Shown here: in pieces, positions 12,334 through 23,098 of the stretch
Layout of the letters: every line of letters starts with the position of its first letter
Position numbering within the stretch: position 1 is the first letter of the stretch
Origin: Boletus sp. NGJ
Taxonomy: Eukaryota > Basidiomycota > Agaricomycetes > Boletales > Boletaceae
Reading direction: 5' to 3'
Length of the DNA: 64,000 nt
Assembly (NCBI GenBank): GCA_019096195.1
Contig: JAGTXK010000073.1
Location: 682,001 to 746,000 of the forward strand
The notes under the pieces: model-generated
Database searches by the model: none
Told to the model about the DNA's origin: nothing
The model's input: only the letters and a program-made list of their open reading frames with translations
Position numbers and translations under genes: made by a program

Positions 12334-13223
12334 ATGTCCTACCTGACCACGATCGCATGGCTCCACAAAACATTTACCACTCGCCAACGGACTGCAGAAC
12401 TTTTGCGCCCTGAACTGGAGGAACACGTTCTATCCTCACATGACTACGAGCTAGCAACCAGATTCCTGCCTGGCCTTAGTAAGGACTGGCACGTAGGTCC
12501 GAATGGTACTCGTTCACGTTCATGGTTAACGCACACTTCAACACAGGTAGTGTATGGTGTAGGAACGTCGGCCGCGGTGTATGGTTATGGCTCTTACCTC
12601 GCCCGACCAAGATGGAACGTCTGGAGGCTCCGTCTCGCGTCCGTTGCAGCCTTCCTAGTGGGATCGACATATGGCACTTTCAGGCAATTTTTGGTTCACT
12701 ACCGGTTCGCGAACTCTTTGGAGAATCCCCAGGGCTTCATTGTAGCATTAAATCATGTCGATGAGAGACTCGGCGGAAATGGGCAGATAGGTTTCGCATT
12801 CAAAGAGATGCTCGCAAAGAAGCTGGAGATCAAGTCTGGCCTTGACCACTCAAATCATGCACAAGATGCGAGCATGGTTCCTGAGGAGGGCCGGGACCAG
12901 GACAACATTGGTGAGCTCATCTTTATCGCCGTTCCTGTTAACAGAATACTCAGCTTGTAGTTGGCGACGTGCCCAGATCAGATCCAACCCAACTCAGGAC
13001 CAGGTGGGACGAAATCAGAGCTGCTAACTTACGCAGTGCTGGCCAGTCGTCTTGGGATACTATTCGACAGCACCACGAACGCAGCAGGCTCCCTGATTCC
13101 AGCACACCTAGCGATAGTTCCTCTATTACCGAAGCAGACGAGCGTGCAGCCGCGCAAGTCACGTTTGACGCTCTGCTGGAGGCTGAGAGACGCAGAGGTC
13201 GGTCCTATGGCGATCATGAATAA
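12334..13223 (+). CDS. Unrecognised membrane protein, two exons
   Basis: Exon 1 runs from ATG 12334 (MSYLTTIAWLHKTFTTRQRT) to 12910. A 50-nt GT-AG intron (12911-12960) follows, and exon 2 runs to the TGA/TAA end at 13223. The joined protein is about 279 residues. Two short hydrophobic stretches, VVYGVGTSAAVYGYGSYLA and LRLASVAAFLVGSTYGTF, flank a small basic loop and suggest a helical hairpin in a membrane. The second half is soluble and charged, with a Ser-rich C-terminus (DSSTPSDSSSITEADERAA). I do not recognise the family. The layout is compatible with a small mitochondrial or ER membrane protein, but no targeting signal is clear. Divergent from the RhoGEF (121 bp between starts) and tail-to-tail with the transcription factor. 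Confidence 0.62.
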
Positions 13224-13364
13224 ATTATCACCACAGCACTACACTTACGCGACGCACTATGCAGCCAGTCTTCTGCATGACAAACGAGAATGAAACGGCA
13301 CTTCATTTTGCCTCGGCTATATGTAGTATGATACAGATCAATGAATTCAACAGGTGACAGTAAG

Positions 13365-16146
13365 CTATCCTGGGCAACTCCAAGCTGCGCTATTCTGTCC
13401 GGTTCTAGTACGTATTTCGTTTGGAGTGGATGATGCGATACGATATGAGGGTGATGGGACGGGGGAAAACGCGGCTGATCCTGAATACATCTCGAATGCG
13501 CTATTGTATGCTAGTCCATCAGATTGGCCCAATGAGCTTGGATTGGGCAGAGGCGCCATAGGTGTCTCGTTGAGGGGAACAGTTGGCGAAGCAAATAACG
13601 TAGTATGAAAGAATGGATAAAGGGGAAGTCCAACTTCTAGAGGTCTCCTCTGAGTTGTGAGCCTCACAATCTCTTTCATGAGACCTTGAAGTAACTTTTC
13701 TTGCCGGACTGCGTGGGATCTGTAAGTGGCAGGACCAATTCTTCGACGAAGACTTACTCCCGATGGGAGACCTCGCCCCGTAATTCAACATAGCATCACT
13801 GCCTGGGTGTCAGGAGCACAAATGTTGTAGTGAGTGATCAGCGCACCGGAGTACGTTGATCTCCCCCCAAACCTGAGCCTCTCTGGCGTGATCACCAATC
13901 TCTATGAAATACCTACAAACCTGGATTTGTACAACTGCAGCGAGATACCAACAGATCTGTGAACATCAGGTGTTGAAGTTCATGCTAAGAAGAGAGCCCA
14001 TACAGTGACAAATGGATGCAGTCGGGTAAGATCAAGAGAAGTGGCTGAAAGCATGAAATAAGCTGAAAGTATTGCTTGTGCAGCTTGGATACATCGGTTA
14101 GTTGAGACGCGTTGTAAGTCATGGAGATCCATGTAAGCGTTGTGAAGAGTTATCGTGGCCCTGTCGATGCCCTTTAGCCAAGTCGATTGAACAGCAACAT
14201 CCGAGCTTACGCATGGGGCACTATGTGAACCATATACAAATCAGTGTCAACACATTGTGTACTTCCTGAAATGTCCGTGACGCCGACATTGAATCTATGT
14301 ATGTGGGGAAGGTTCTCAAGGAAATCATGATGGACGAAGCTATCCAATTCGCTGAATCCCGGTAACGCGAAAGGGTCTTGGTGCTTGCTTGGCGCTGTTG
14401 GGGCGCGTAGATTACCCCGCACGTTGAAATCCGTGACACGACCAAACAGCATGACAGCCTTGATAAGAAGCAAAAAGGAGTCAGTGTATCTGGGAAGATG
14501 TGTTGTGAATATGTCTTCCGAGTTCATATCCTGAGGATTGCTTGGAATCAGTTGCTAATATATAAATTAGTAGACGGATACTCCAGAGGAGATTGTCAGT
14601 ACTTCGCTATCGAAGTCTTCGCCCCTCAAAGGAAGCTCAGTCCCGATATCTTGCTCGTCAATTGCATGGATCCAGCCACCAACGGAGACAATCCTGTCAA
14701 AAATCACTGACATCCACCAAGTACGCCGTCGGGTTTCGAGGTCACGAAAGTCTTTGGGAGGTGGCAAATATCCACCTGGGGAGCCACTGGCATGTGTAGA
14801 GAATGTTCCCGGATAATTCAGACGCAACGGGACTGCGACGCGCGTTTGGAAGCCAGCAAAGATCCAGACTTCAACCCATCGGCCTTCTTGATAGAAATAC
14901 CAGGAAAGGAGGATGCAGGCTTGAACAACTTGAAATATGTCTTCTCCTGTAGCCATTGTTTTGTCGATGTATTGCCGTGTTTTGCTTGCGTGATATTCAG
15001 CAAACTCATCCCTGCGAGACCCATCGGGAAGCACCGCTTCGTTGCGTGATGACCACCGAGAGGCTGATGCACACTAGACCTTGGGTCAGTAAAATAACTG
15101 GAACAAGAAAAGACTTTACGATGGCATGGAGAATGGCAGAATGCGGGAATGCAGGGTCCCGAGGATGAAGGCGCATTGCAGATAAAAGAGAAGGACGGTG
15201 GAGTATTCGCGGACCACAAGGGTCACATTTAAAGAATACCTCTATACTGTGGTGCGAAATTAGTGCTCTTCGGTGGAAGGGGGAGAGATGATCGCCACAA
15301 ACTAGTGATTGAGTATATGAGGCTCTGGGAGATCAGGATTCCATCCCGAGTAGATGAGCTGCAGGACAGTATCGGCAGAATTTCGATCTGTTACTCCGTG
15401 AAGTTCTGGACTTAGACTGTCCTGTCGAAGTGCCGACTCCGAGACGTTCTTAATACTGTGAAACGAAGATTTGTTTCCTGAAATGGGTATTTGACCACTG
15501 GAGGCCGACAATGATGAAGCTGAGCTCGCTCTATGATAAGCTTGGCGATGATGAGTGAGTGACACGATATTGTTCTGCTCTTGCAGCCGGATTTTGAGCT
15601 TTGCTGCGATGATGTAAGGTCTTTCATAGTCAGCTTTGTGAAATGGATACGGGCGTACAGACTTCCTCTTCAAGCATCCGTATTTTTTCAATCGGATCTG
15701 TGTCTGCAGCAAGTGCCAACCCATCGACCGGGTCATAAACGCATTGCGGTCCTGATGGATGCCTGGCCACTTTTAAGTACTAAGCATCATCGCCTACTGG
15801 CAAGTACACTTACGCATATCCGGAAGGTGCGGGAACACTGATCAAGGATTGCCATTGTCTGGAAAGAGATGAGGAACGTACTCCGCTTGGAAGGGGAGGA
15901 CTGACTTGACACAGGTACCACAGTGAGGACGAGCGGCATCACATTTCTGTTTTCAGACGGCTCAGTACTCGGAAGGCTGACTTAACATGACAGCAACATA
16001 CAAGCTTTCGCTTGCGGCAAGAGCGACAGGCCTAGGGAGGAACATGGTCTCTTTGGCAAAGATGCCTATGAGATGGTGGCACCAACCTGATTTCTACGGA
16101 GCGCAGGGCGAACTGCGATACTAGCGCTAGATGCAGCCTTTGGCAT
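13365..16146 (-). CDS. Zn2Cys6 fungal-specific transcription factor
   Basis: Start ATG 16146 encodes MPKAASSASIAVRPALRRNQ in a 60-nt first exon (16087-16146). An intron, 16032-16086, is followed by a 30-nt exon (16002-16031) encoding ACRSCRKRKL. Another intron, 15947-16001, leads to KCDAARPHCGTCVK. Together these give the six-cysteine binuclear zinc cluster that binds DNA. The middle region includes the fungal transcription-factor homology domain with DLETRRRTWWMSVIFDR near 14730. The C-terminus (ends 13365) is Pro/Ser-rich and probably disordered. Introns are frequent and not all boundaries are settled, notably just after CVK. The regulated pathway cannot be inferred from the neighbours. Confidence 0.8.
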
Positions 16147-17065
16147 GTGTTTCGCGTATCAAGCCTGACGGATATACGGTGCGTTCAAGTTCGGTGTCCC
16201 TGTCAAGTCTCAGGCTGAGCGCGCAGAGCTGAACTTGGTACAGGTGGCGTTCGAGGGGCCGCCCTAGACTGTATGAATTCTGGAGATGATTTGAGTAAGT
16301 ACACAAAGCCTGACTCGGCCTGAGGTGTCACTGCCATAATTCTTTCCATGATGCGTAAATTTGCTCACCGTATCTCACGGACCTTGACAGTCTAAATGGG
16401 GGTAGATGCCGGACTACGAAGTCTTCCCACCTTAGAGCCAGTTCGATATCCTCAGCTAGCCGGGTGAACAGCACCGTCCATCAGCAATGTTGCGAAATTG
16501 TGACATGTGCCAGTGACGTGTGACGTGTCCGCACGCCTAGGGTTCCCAGTTGGTAAGCCTAAATAAGTACAGTACCTTTTACCATAAGCATTCATAATTA
16601 GGCTCTCTCATGCGGTTTTCCCACCACTGGCATTAAATCCTGCCCTAAATATACACTTACTTCATAGCACTCAATCTGTCCCTGGTCGCCCAAATAGGAA
16701 TGGGACTTGCCAGGGCATGCTTGGCACCCAGAAGTGTGCCTCCTGTCTGCTGATATAATACCGTATCCAGTGAAGATAATGCTCCCATGCTCCTCTCTCT
16801 CTGCCCATCATTGTCGCTGTCATTGCTGTTGCTGTTGCCACTATTGCCACCATCCTGCCCACCCTCACTTGACACTCTCAACACCTGGTGTGTTGCTCTA
16901 TGCCATACTTACTTCAGGTGGGCCCCCTGCTCACCCTGTCATACTTACTGTATTTTCATTGTTGACAGTGTTGTTGCCACCTACTCTCAACACTCAACAC
17001 ATGGTGTGTTGCTATATGTTGTGCTTGCTCCAGGTGGGCCTCCCACCCCAGTCATTGATGTTGTC
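16147..17065. other. Gene-free flank at the left edge of the repeat zone
   Basis: No gene could be supported. The first 500 bp are probably the promoter and 5' UTR region of the transcription factor. From about 16650 the sequence becomes CT/TG-rich, with runs such as GCTGTTGCTGTTGCC, and contains degenerate repeats annotated separately. Confidence 0.4.
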
Positions 17066-18180
17066 TGTTATGACCTTGTAACAATGGGACATGTGACCTG
17101 AGTAAACTGAAGGTGATCTGGGTTTTACTAGGACCTACTACTCTCCCTTTCTCTAGATAGACAAGGGTCCAGTTGATGGGTGGGTAATGTAGTGAGGCTT
17201 TGAATGTGTTGAGAATCACCACCTCTAACATTGATATGTGAGCAACAAAGATATCCCCAGCTTCCAATATATCTCAGAGCAGCAATTGTCTGCAATATAT
17301 ACTCTGCAAGGTTTCTACTACCTACTCTACCTCTGTAGAGTAGACACTTTTTATAACCTTGGGCTGATATCAAGGAGTACAGCTTTGCCCTGACCCTAAC
17401 AGGTTGCAAAGCAAACAAAGAAGCTAGTGATCATAACAACCAGTGGCATAAGGAGAAGCAGGGCTTCCAGCTTTAGCTTCTAAAAACAGAAGCTGATGGA
17501 GAGGCAGAGATGATATACACTCAGATTGAATTGTGTAGATCAAGGTTAGAGAATACATAAAGGGGTGATGTCCATATAAATAGACTCTGCCTATCTAGGG
17601 CAGGCTTCCTATTATATAAGGTAATATGAGATCCAGATTAAATATTACCATAAAGGGAAATGAGGCATTAGTCAAATGGTAGGTTGGAAATATTAGGCTG
17701 TGTGTGAGAGAACACAGCCGAGGAGGTAATGTCTAAGATCAGATCTGGAGGTGAAAATAGGAGGCTATGGTCCATAGCCAAGGTGGTGGTATAGCATTGC
17801 TTAGAAGGAGGCAGGGTATGACAATGCTTGAATGAAAGTTTGTGGGAAATTCCCTGGGGAGTCTCAGAAGAGTCTGGAGTTGAAGGATAGGTCATTTCAG
17901 AGGCCTATTGGAGGGGATGGTAGAGAAAAAGGTATACCCCCTTCCATAACTGTAATATTGTCATTGCTACCTAGTACTGTCCACAGCCAACATTCTTGAC
18001 ACTCACAGTATAGTTCCTCTACATGTATTGATACACACTGAGTCTTTAGGTAGGTTCTTTCACACCTTCCACTTTGAACCATAGCTGTTGCTAATGTCAT
18101 TGTTGCTGCCCTACCTCATAGCCCAGATGACACTTCTTAACTACACCATGTGTTGTGGTGTATTCTTGTCACGTCATTGT
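16815..18180 (+). repeat. Degenerate ~115-bp repeats, split by a solo LTR
   Basis: The pattern CTCTCAACACCTGGTGTGTT near 16874 recurs as CTCAACACATGGTGTGTT near 16992, about 116 bp later, each followed by a similar CAGGTGGGCC segment. Looser copies (TGTCATTGTTGCTGCC and CCATGTGTTGTGGTGT) occur around 18090-18160. The solo LTR at 17066-17957 sits within this array. The outer copies are weak, so the extent is approximate. Confidence 0.35.
17066..17957 (-). repeat. Solo LTR, family LTR-A (892 bp)
   Basis: Flanked by a 5-bp duplication TTGTC (17061-17065 and 17958-17962). It starts TGTTATGACC and ends in TA rather than the usual CA. It shares with the other LTR-A copies the segments GTGTAGATCAAGGTTAGAG and CTAGGGCAGGCTT, and an antisense TATA-like stretch. 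It is clearly diverged and one of the older copies. Sense is inferred to be the minus strand. Confidence 0.75.
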
Positions 18181-18442
18181 GGACTCTTAAAAGCTAACAA
18201 GTCACACACATTCTATGGGACCTTGCATCATACCGATATGCTTCATCTGAAGGACCAGCAAATATGCACTGCACAGATGAAAGTCAAATGATCTGCTGCA
18301 ATTCATGGTGTGTATAACATTCAATGCTTTGATATCTACTAATGCTTTCTTAGAGATGTCTATGGAGAACCAGCAGACTGCAAATGACATGTTTGTGGAT
18401 GATGATATTATAGATATGGATGATCTTTCATTGTTCTCACTA

Positions 18443-19941
18443 TGAAACATTCACACGTGATATCTACTATTTATCGCCACCCTCTCCACCCTCTCATACA
18501 ATCTATAGATGATACATTCACCTACCATTCACCAAACTCCACCCTAGCCTTACATCACACATACCTAGAGCAGTTACTCATTGTATCCTCCACCATATGA
18601 TATACCACACCATTGCCCATACCCAAGTACACTTTCACTAGTAGTACCCTAGTCATATCCACTACACTACAACACCAAGTAGCCTCACAGCTAACCATGG
18701 CATACACCACCACAAGTATAGGCCCACATGCCTCTAAACTACAACACCCCAGTGGACATACCTGATGTAGTGCTCGGTATCCACACAAGACCTGTAGACC
18801 ATACCTGACACAGCGCTTGGTACCCTACACAAGTACTAATCAAGCAACACTAGATTAACCTACTTATCAGAACCCTAGATACATTAGACAAGATCCAATC
18901 TATCCCTGATATGATCCTATCTTGATACCAGATCCAATGATCAACCTATGCAATGCCCTAAGTGTTACTCTTTCATTTCCCTTTCATTTCATCTCTCCAT
19001 TTCTATCTATTAGATCCTTTGACATATCACAATGTAGCCACACCTAGAGCATTATGGACTATCTTTCACTTACATGCACATTGTCATATCCTGTGCAACT
19101 CGACAAGTCCAACTCCAGACCTCTGTTCATAACTCTGGCGTGTTCCCCCTCGGAGTACACTCTCATACCCTTGGACTTGTAACTCACCCCACATAGTATT
19201 CCTACTTCCTCATTCATACATAAAGCTATGTCCTACTCATCTGTCTTAGTCCCGCTTCATAGCTGTCTCCGATCCAGTGTCTGTCTCACTTAGGAGCACT
19301 GCTCTGGTGAGGTCCCATCTCCATTCCTAATTACTCAGCTACTACTTACTCATTACACCTTACGAACTCTGTTAGTAATCTTGTTTCCGATTGTATATAA
19401 ACCTTCGCTACTACTCTTGTAAAGTTAGTTCAAATATCAACTCTGAACACCACTCCTGTCCTCCGTTCAAGTCTTGACGACTCACTCTGATCCTCTGCTT
19501 GACTTGACGTTTGACCACATCGAGTCTAAATCTCTGAACTTACTATGTCCTCAAAATCCAGGACATTGGACTTGAGCAAGGGTGCACCACATAAGGTGAA
19601 GTCAAGTCCTGACACCCTCAAGTAACTCTGGTCCTTCGGAGTTGCATTGGAGTTGTCCGTTCTTAACACACATACCATATGCATCTCATTCCACTGTTCC
19701 TCTCTTTTGCTATTGGACATGAATATTTTTTTGTTCCTGTGATGCCATATCCAGTACCCATGACATCATAGTATAGCATGGTCTGTGCACCACTATCGGT
19801 AGTATATAAAGTAGCTGGTAGAGTACCATGTTCCCCTTAGCCTTGAAATTGCTCTTCTCTCTCTCGCACATTGTCTTAGTTGGCAACGCCTGAGATATTG
19901 AGTATAGGTTTCACCCTCTGGATCATTGGTTGTTCCTTTCA
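18443..19941 (+). repeat. Solo LTR, family LTR-B (~907 bp plus a nested LTR)
   Basis: Starts TGAAACATTC and ends TTCCTTTCA, with a 5-bp duplication CACTA at 18438-18442 and 19942-19946. Its reverse complement matches the LTR-B copy at 29601-30588 (for example CATGGTACTCTACC and TATATACTACCGATAGTGG). The promoter-like TATA lies near 19805. Its body is interrupted by the 587-bp LTR at 19082-19668, which must be younger. No internal retroelement sequence adjoins it. Confidence 0.85.
19082..19668 (+). repeat. Solo LTR, family LTR-C (587 bp), nested in an LTR-B copy
   Basis: Begins TGTCATATCC and ends TTCTTAACA, flanked by the duplication CACAT (19077-19081 and 19669-19673). It has the same length (587 bp) as the copy at 27852-28438 and is almost identical to it. 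It contains TGTATATAAACC near 19394, a TATA-like signal on the plus strand. The high identity and intact ends suggest a fairly recent insertion. Confidence 0.9.
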
Positions 19942-19946
19942 CACTA

Positions 19947-20500
19947 GGACAAACATCTATTGACTTAAGCCATGAAGGAGGTGAATATGAGGACTTTTAA
20001 GATCTTGCTGAGCAAATTAGGCAGATAAACTGGCGACTTCTATGTCAGATGAAAGTAATGGAAACTGCAAATAATGGGCTTCTCCAGACTTTTGCTTTGC
20101 CTCCCATGGTTAGAATACTATAAGCTACATCAGCAAACCAGCCTTTCTTGTTAGGTAAGCTTACAGTTTCTCAGCATATCTAGCCAAGTGCCCAGTCTGG
20201 TGACCTCAGGCCCAGGCTGTTCCCATCAGGCACTTTGCTTAACTTGAGCTGTTTCAATTGGCTTTCAGCACTCTCAGCATATTACCAGATCATAGCCTGG
20301 TAATGTTGGGACCAGCCTGCTCTAGCACAATGTCATTGGCACACAAAATGTCAAATTAGCATAGTATTAGAGTTATGAAGTATATAACAAAGATCAATAC
20401 AAATTTGGGCTAGTCCAAGGTGACGTTGAGAGAGTTCCACTCTGAGTATCAAAGTTAAGTAATATATGCACTGAGGGAAAAAAAACTCACTTTGTGGTGA
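19947..20500. other. Decayed coding-like sequence, no gene called
   Basis: After the small acidic frame the plus strand keeps protein-like wording to about 20110 and then becomes non-coding. A GC-richer stretch at 20160-20340 is unrecognised. Confidence 0.3.
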
Positions 20501-21320
20501 ACACCGCCTGTAGATGGCTTGTTGGAGTATGTGAGACTCTTGCATTGCATACTCAGATGCAATGGAGCATACACTCTCTCGAATTGAAAGCCAAATGTAT
20601 CTAATGTCTTTGTCTGCATCATTCAAGTCCTCCTCTGCCCTCTCAAGCATGATTCAGTTAAGCTGCAAGGTGATAATGTTGTGGTGGACCATTTCAAAGG
20701 CAAGGTCTTTCTTGAGTAAAGAGATCACTCGATCACTATTAGCAGCCTCAAGGAGGAGGTATGCCTCCTGAGTATTCTTAGGGGAGGTAGCATGGTGCTG
20801 AATAGGCACCTTCTTGAGCTGACAATCAGTAAGAAATATGAGTCACCACTGAACAATTCATACTTACCCATATTTCAGAAAGCTCAGATTGCATGCTGTA
20901 TTTGGCCACATCAGTGAACAACTTGGGCAGTTGGGGCACGCGAGGCTCAAGATGTGAGCTCCCTAGCAGGTCCAGTTCAGAGTCTATCCTGTGTCACTTT
21001 GGGGGTTTGCTATGGTGAGAGCTGTTATGTGAACCCACAATGTCATTCATAGAGTTGTGTGGTGACATAAGCTGTTGTGATGGGGGACAACTTGTTTGGA
21101 ATGATCTGGGCTTCAAAAGTTCATGTAAGTAATTGGCAGCTAGAACATGATGCAGAGGGACAGGCACATAAATAACTCCAGCCTCCCAGGGGTCTACTGG
21201 CTAATATCGAGGTTGAAACTGACCAAACGCAGTTTGTGGAGATGTTCAAAGGTTGTGCAGCAACATTTCTGGGTGGGAAGACATTCATAAGTGATTTTTA
21301 GAATGACCAATATGCACTAC
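20500..21320 (-). pseudogene. Unrecognised decayed spliced gene
   Basis: The minus strand shows protein-like text over about 800 bp: VDPWEAGVIYVPVPLHHVLA around 21190-21130, then LHELLKPRSF, LEPRVPQLPKLFTDVAKYSM around 20950-20890 and LLLEAANSDRVISLLKKDL around 20760-20700, ending with KDIRYIWLSIRESVCSIASE near 20600. A good donor (ATATGGGTAAGTATGA, near 20866) and an acceptor near 20820 mark an intron. Two or three in-frame stops lie along it, so it is probably a pseudogene. It is divergent from the kinase-like gene that begins near 21.4 kb. No family was recognised. Confidence 0.4.
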
Positions 21321-21473
21321 AGCAATGAGAGAACTTATACTTTCCTTGGGCATTAAAGGAGGAGTGGGCCTTTGCATTGTGGTTGTTATGGTCTCACCTT
21401 AGCATGGCAGTGATCAATGATCTTCTCTTGCTTTGTATTGTGAGTATTTTCCTTAAAGCTACTATGTTATGTA

Positions 21474-23098
21474 TTGACTTTCAATCAACAGATTAGAAAT
21501 CTTTCTCTTTCTTTTCATACCACCAAAGAACTTCACTCTTGTATGGAAATCCTTCCTGGTGGCCCCAAATGGGTATGCGAAACAATGAAACCTCCCCATC
21601 CTGTTAAACGACCAATATTGCAGATACTCAACAAAGCTGGAATTGAGGGTGTCCCAACACTTATCTATGACAGACAAGTTCTAACAAAAGTATACAATAA
21701 AAATGGTGGACAAATGATGGTCAATCAGTCCACACATTGCATTTGTGTGATGTTACAATGGTATCCCAAAAGCCAGGGTACATTTCAACTCTGGGTGCTA
21801 TATCACCTAGTCACCAAACCTGTAGGCTCACTTGTGACAGATTTTCAAAGTCTAGGAGAGCTTCTTGTCTCATTCCTGGACTTTGTCATAGGTAAACACC
21901 TCCTTGTTTCTGTGTTCAGAGAGTTTTAACTGATCCAGTACTTTTCAGTGCACAAGGATGCCCTCAAAAGGACTAGCATCTCACACCATGACATAAGTCT
22001 TGTCAATCTCCTACTTGTGTTTCTATAAACCAAATGGAGTCATCAACACATGTTCATAAATCACTTGCCGCCGGTATCGTGGCACACATTGTGTACAAGG
22101 ATTGAAAGCATGCAATGATGTGGAATACTCGGCAATTGGGGTTATGCAGTCCCAATCATGCCCAGTCCCTTGTCTTCATCAATGGTCCTCCCCACCCCCA
22201 TGTTGAGCCAACATTCTCACCCCCTGTCAAATACTACTCCCTCTATCCTTATTGAGCACAATACCAACATCTCAAATCTACATGATGAGCCACGGAACCA
22301 ACCTGGAGTTTCGATTGTCGACAATAGCATATATACAAGATTAATTGGCTCCAAGGATGCCCCCCACTTGACTCCACTCATTCAACTTTCCCCTGAGCAT
22401 GACGTAGTGTTGGTGAATCCATCTGAAGACAAACATACCACTGATGATGCTAACCCACTGTATCAGACGGTCAGAATTTGGCTCTCGTACTTTGTTCAAG
22501 CTAACTTGTACTACAGGGTACATGGTCATGGATGTTCTCTGAGTTGGTCATGGTGAGTCCCAATCAACCAGTTATTCACAATAAACTCCATGACCTGGAA
22601 TCTTTTTTTTATGTCCTTGTTGGGATAGTCATCCTTTACAATAAACTGGGAAAACTCAAGTCTGACAAGGATTTGGAACATTCCTTTGACAAACTCTTCA
22701 ATACCAGCGAGCCAAGTATCCTCAAGACTATCCTCATGCAGTCAGACCTGACCTGGGTTCCATATATTATCAAGCATGTCTTGCCATACTTCCAACCTAT
22801 TATTCCACTCTTCAACAAGCTCTGGCAAGATATTATTGTACCTCTCAAGAGCGACACCAAGGGCATTTTTATTCACAGCATCCCCTTCCCTCATGAAACA
22901 GTAATTCAATATATTGTTTCAACACTCAGTGATCTCCCAGAAGACTCTTGGGTTCTGCATCCCACCCTTGATGGACATGAAGACTCACTTGTTCCACCAG
23001 TATCCAACAAGGAGGATAACATGTTGAGTGTTTCTGACACCAACATGGATGATGACAATATTGAAGACACCTCACCTATACCTCTGTCTGTGCTATGA
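21474..23098 (+). CDS. FunK1-type fungal protein kinase, C-terminal half; possibly decayed
   Basis: Fungal-type protein kinase (FunK1) landmarks occur in order. The first is KPVGSLVTDFQSLGELLVSF near 21815-21875. An intron follows at about 21892-21949. Then comes VHKDALKRTSISHHDISLVN, where HHDIS stands for the catalytic-loop HRDIS. Near 22515-22620 the text GTWSWMFSELV and NKLHDLESFFYVLVGIVILY follows an acceptor, matching the family's hallmark HDLESFFYVL. The frame then runs open to a TGA at 23098, with an acidic tail. The N-terminal lobe is not clear and the stretch 22030-22510 is hard to join, so the gene may be truncated or decayed. FunK1 genes are greatly expanded in Agaricomycetes and often lie near transposons. 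Their cellular roles are mostly unknown. Confidence 0.6.

Larger units (their letters stand above)
18356..20014 (+). pseudogene. Small acidic reading frame split by an LTR insertion
   Basis: An ATG at 18356 opens a short frame rich in Asp/Met (ENQQTANDMFVDDDIIDMDD). It is interrupted at 18442 by the solo LTR 18443-19941 and its 5-bp duplication. Reading resumes in the same frame at 19947 (GQTSIDLSHEGGEYEDF) and reaches a TAA near 20012. Coding-like text continues a little beyond that (QIRQINWRLLCQMKVME). Frame continuity across the duplication suggests the LTR broke a once-open gene or exon. I do not recognise the protein. Confidence 0.4.
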
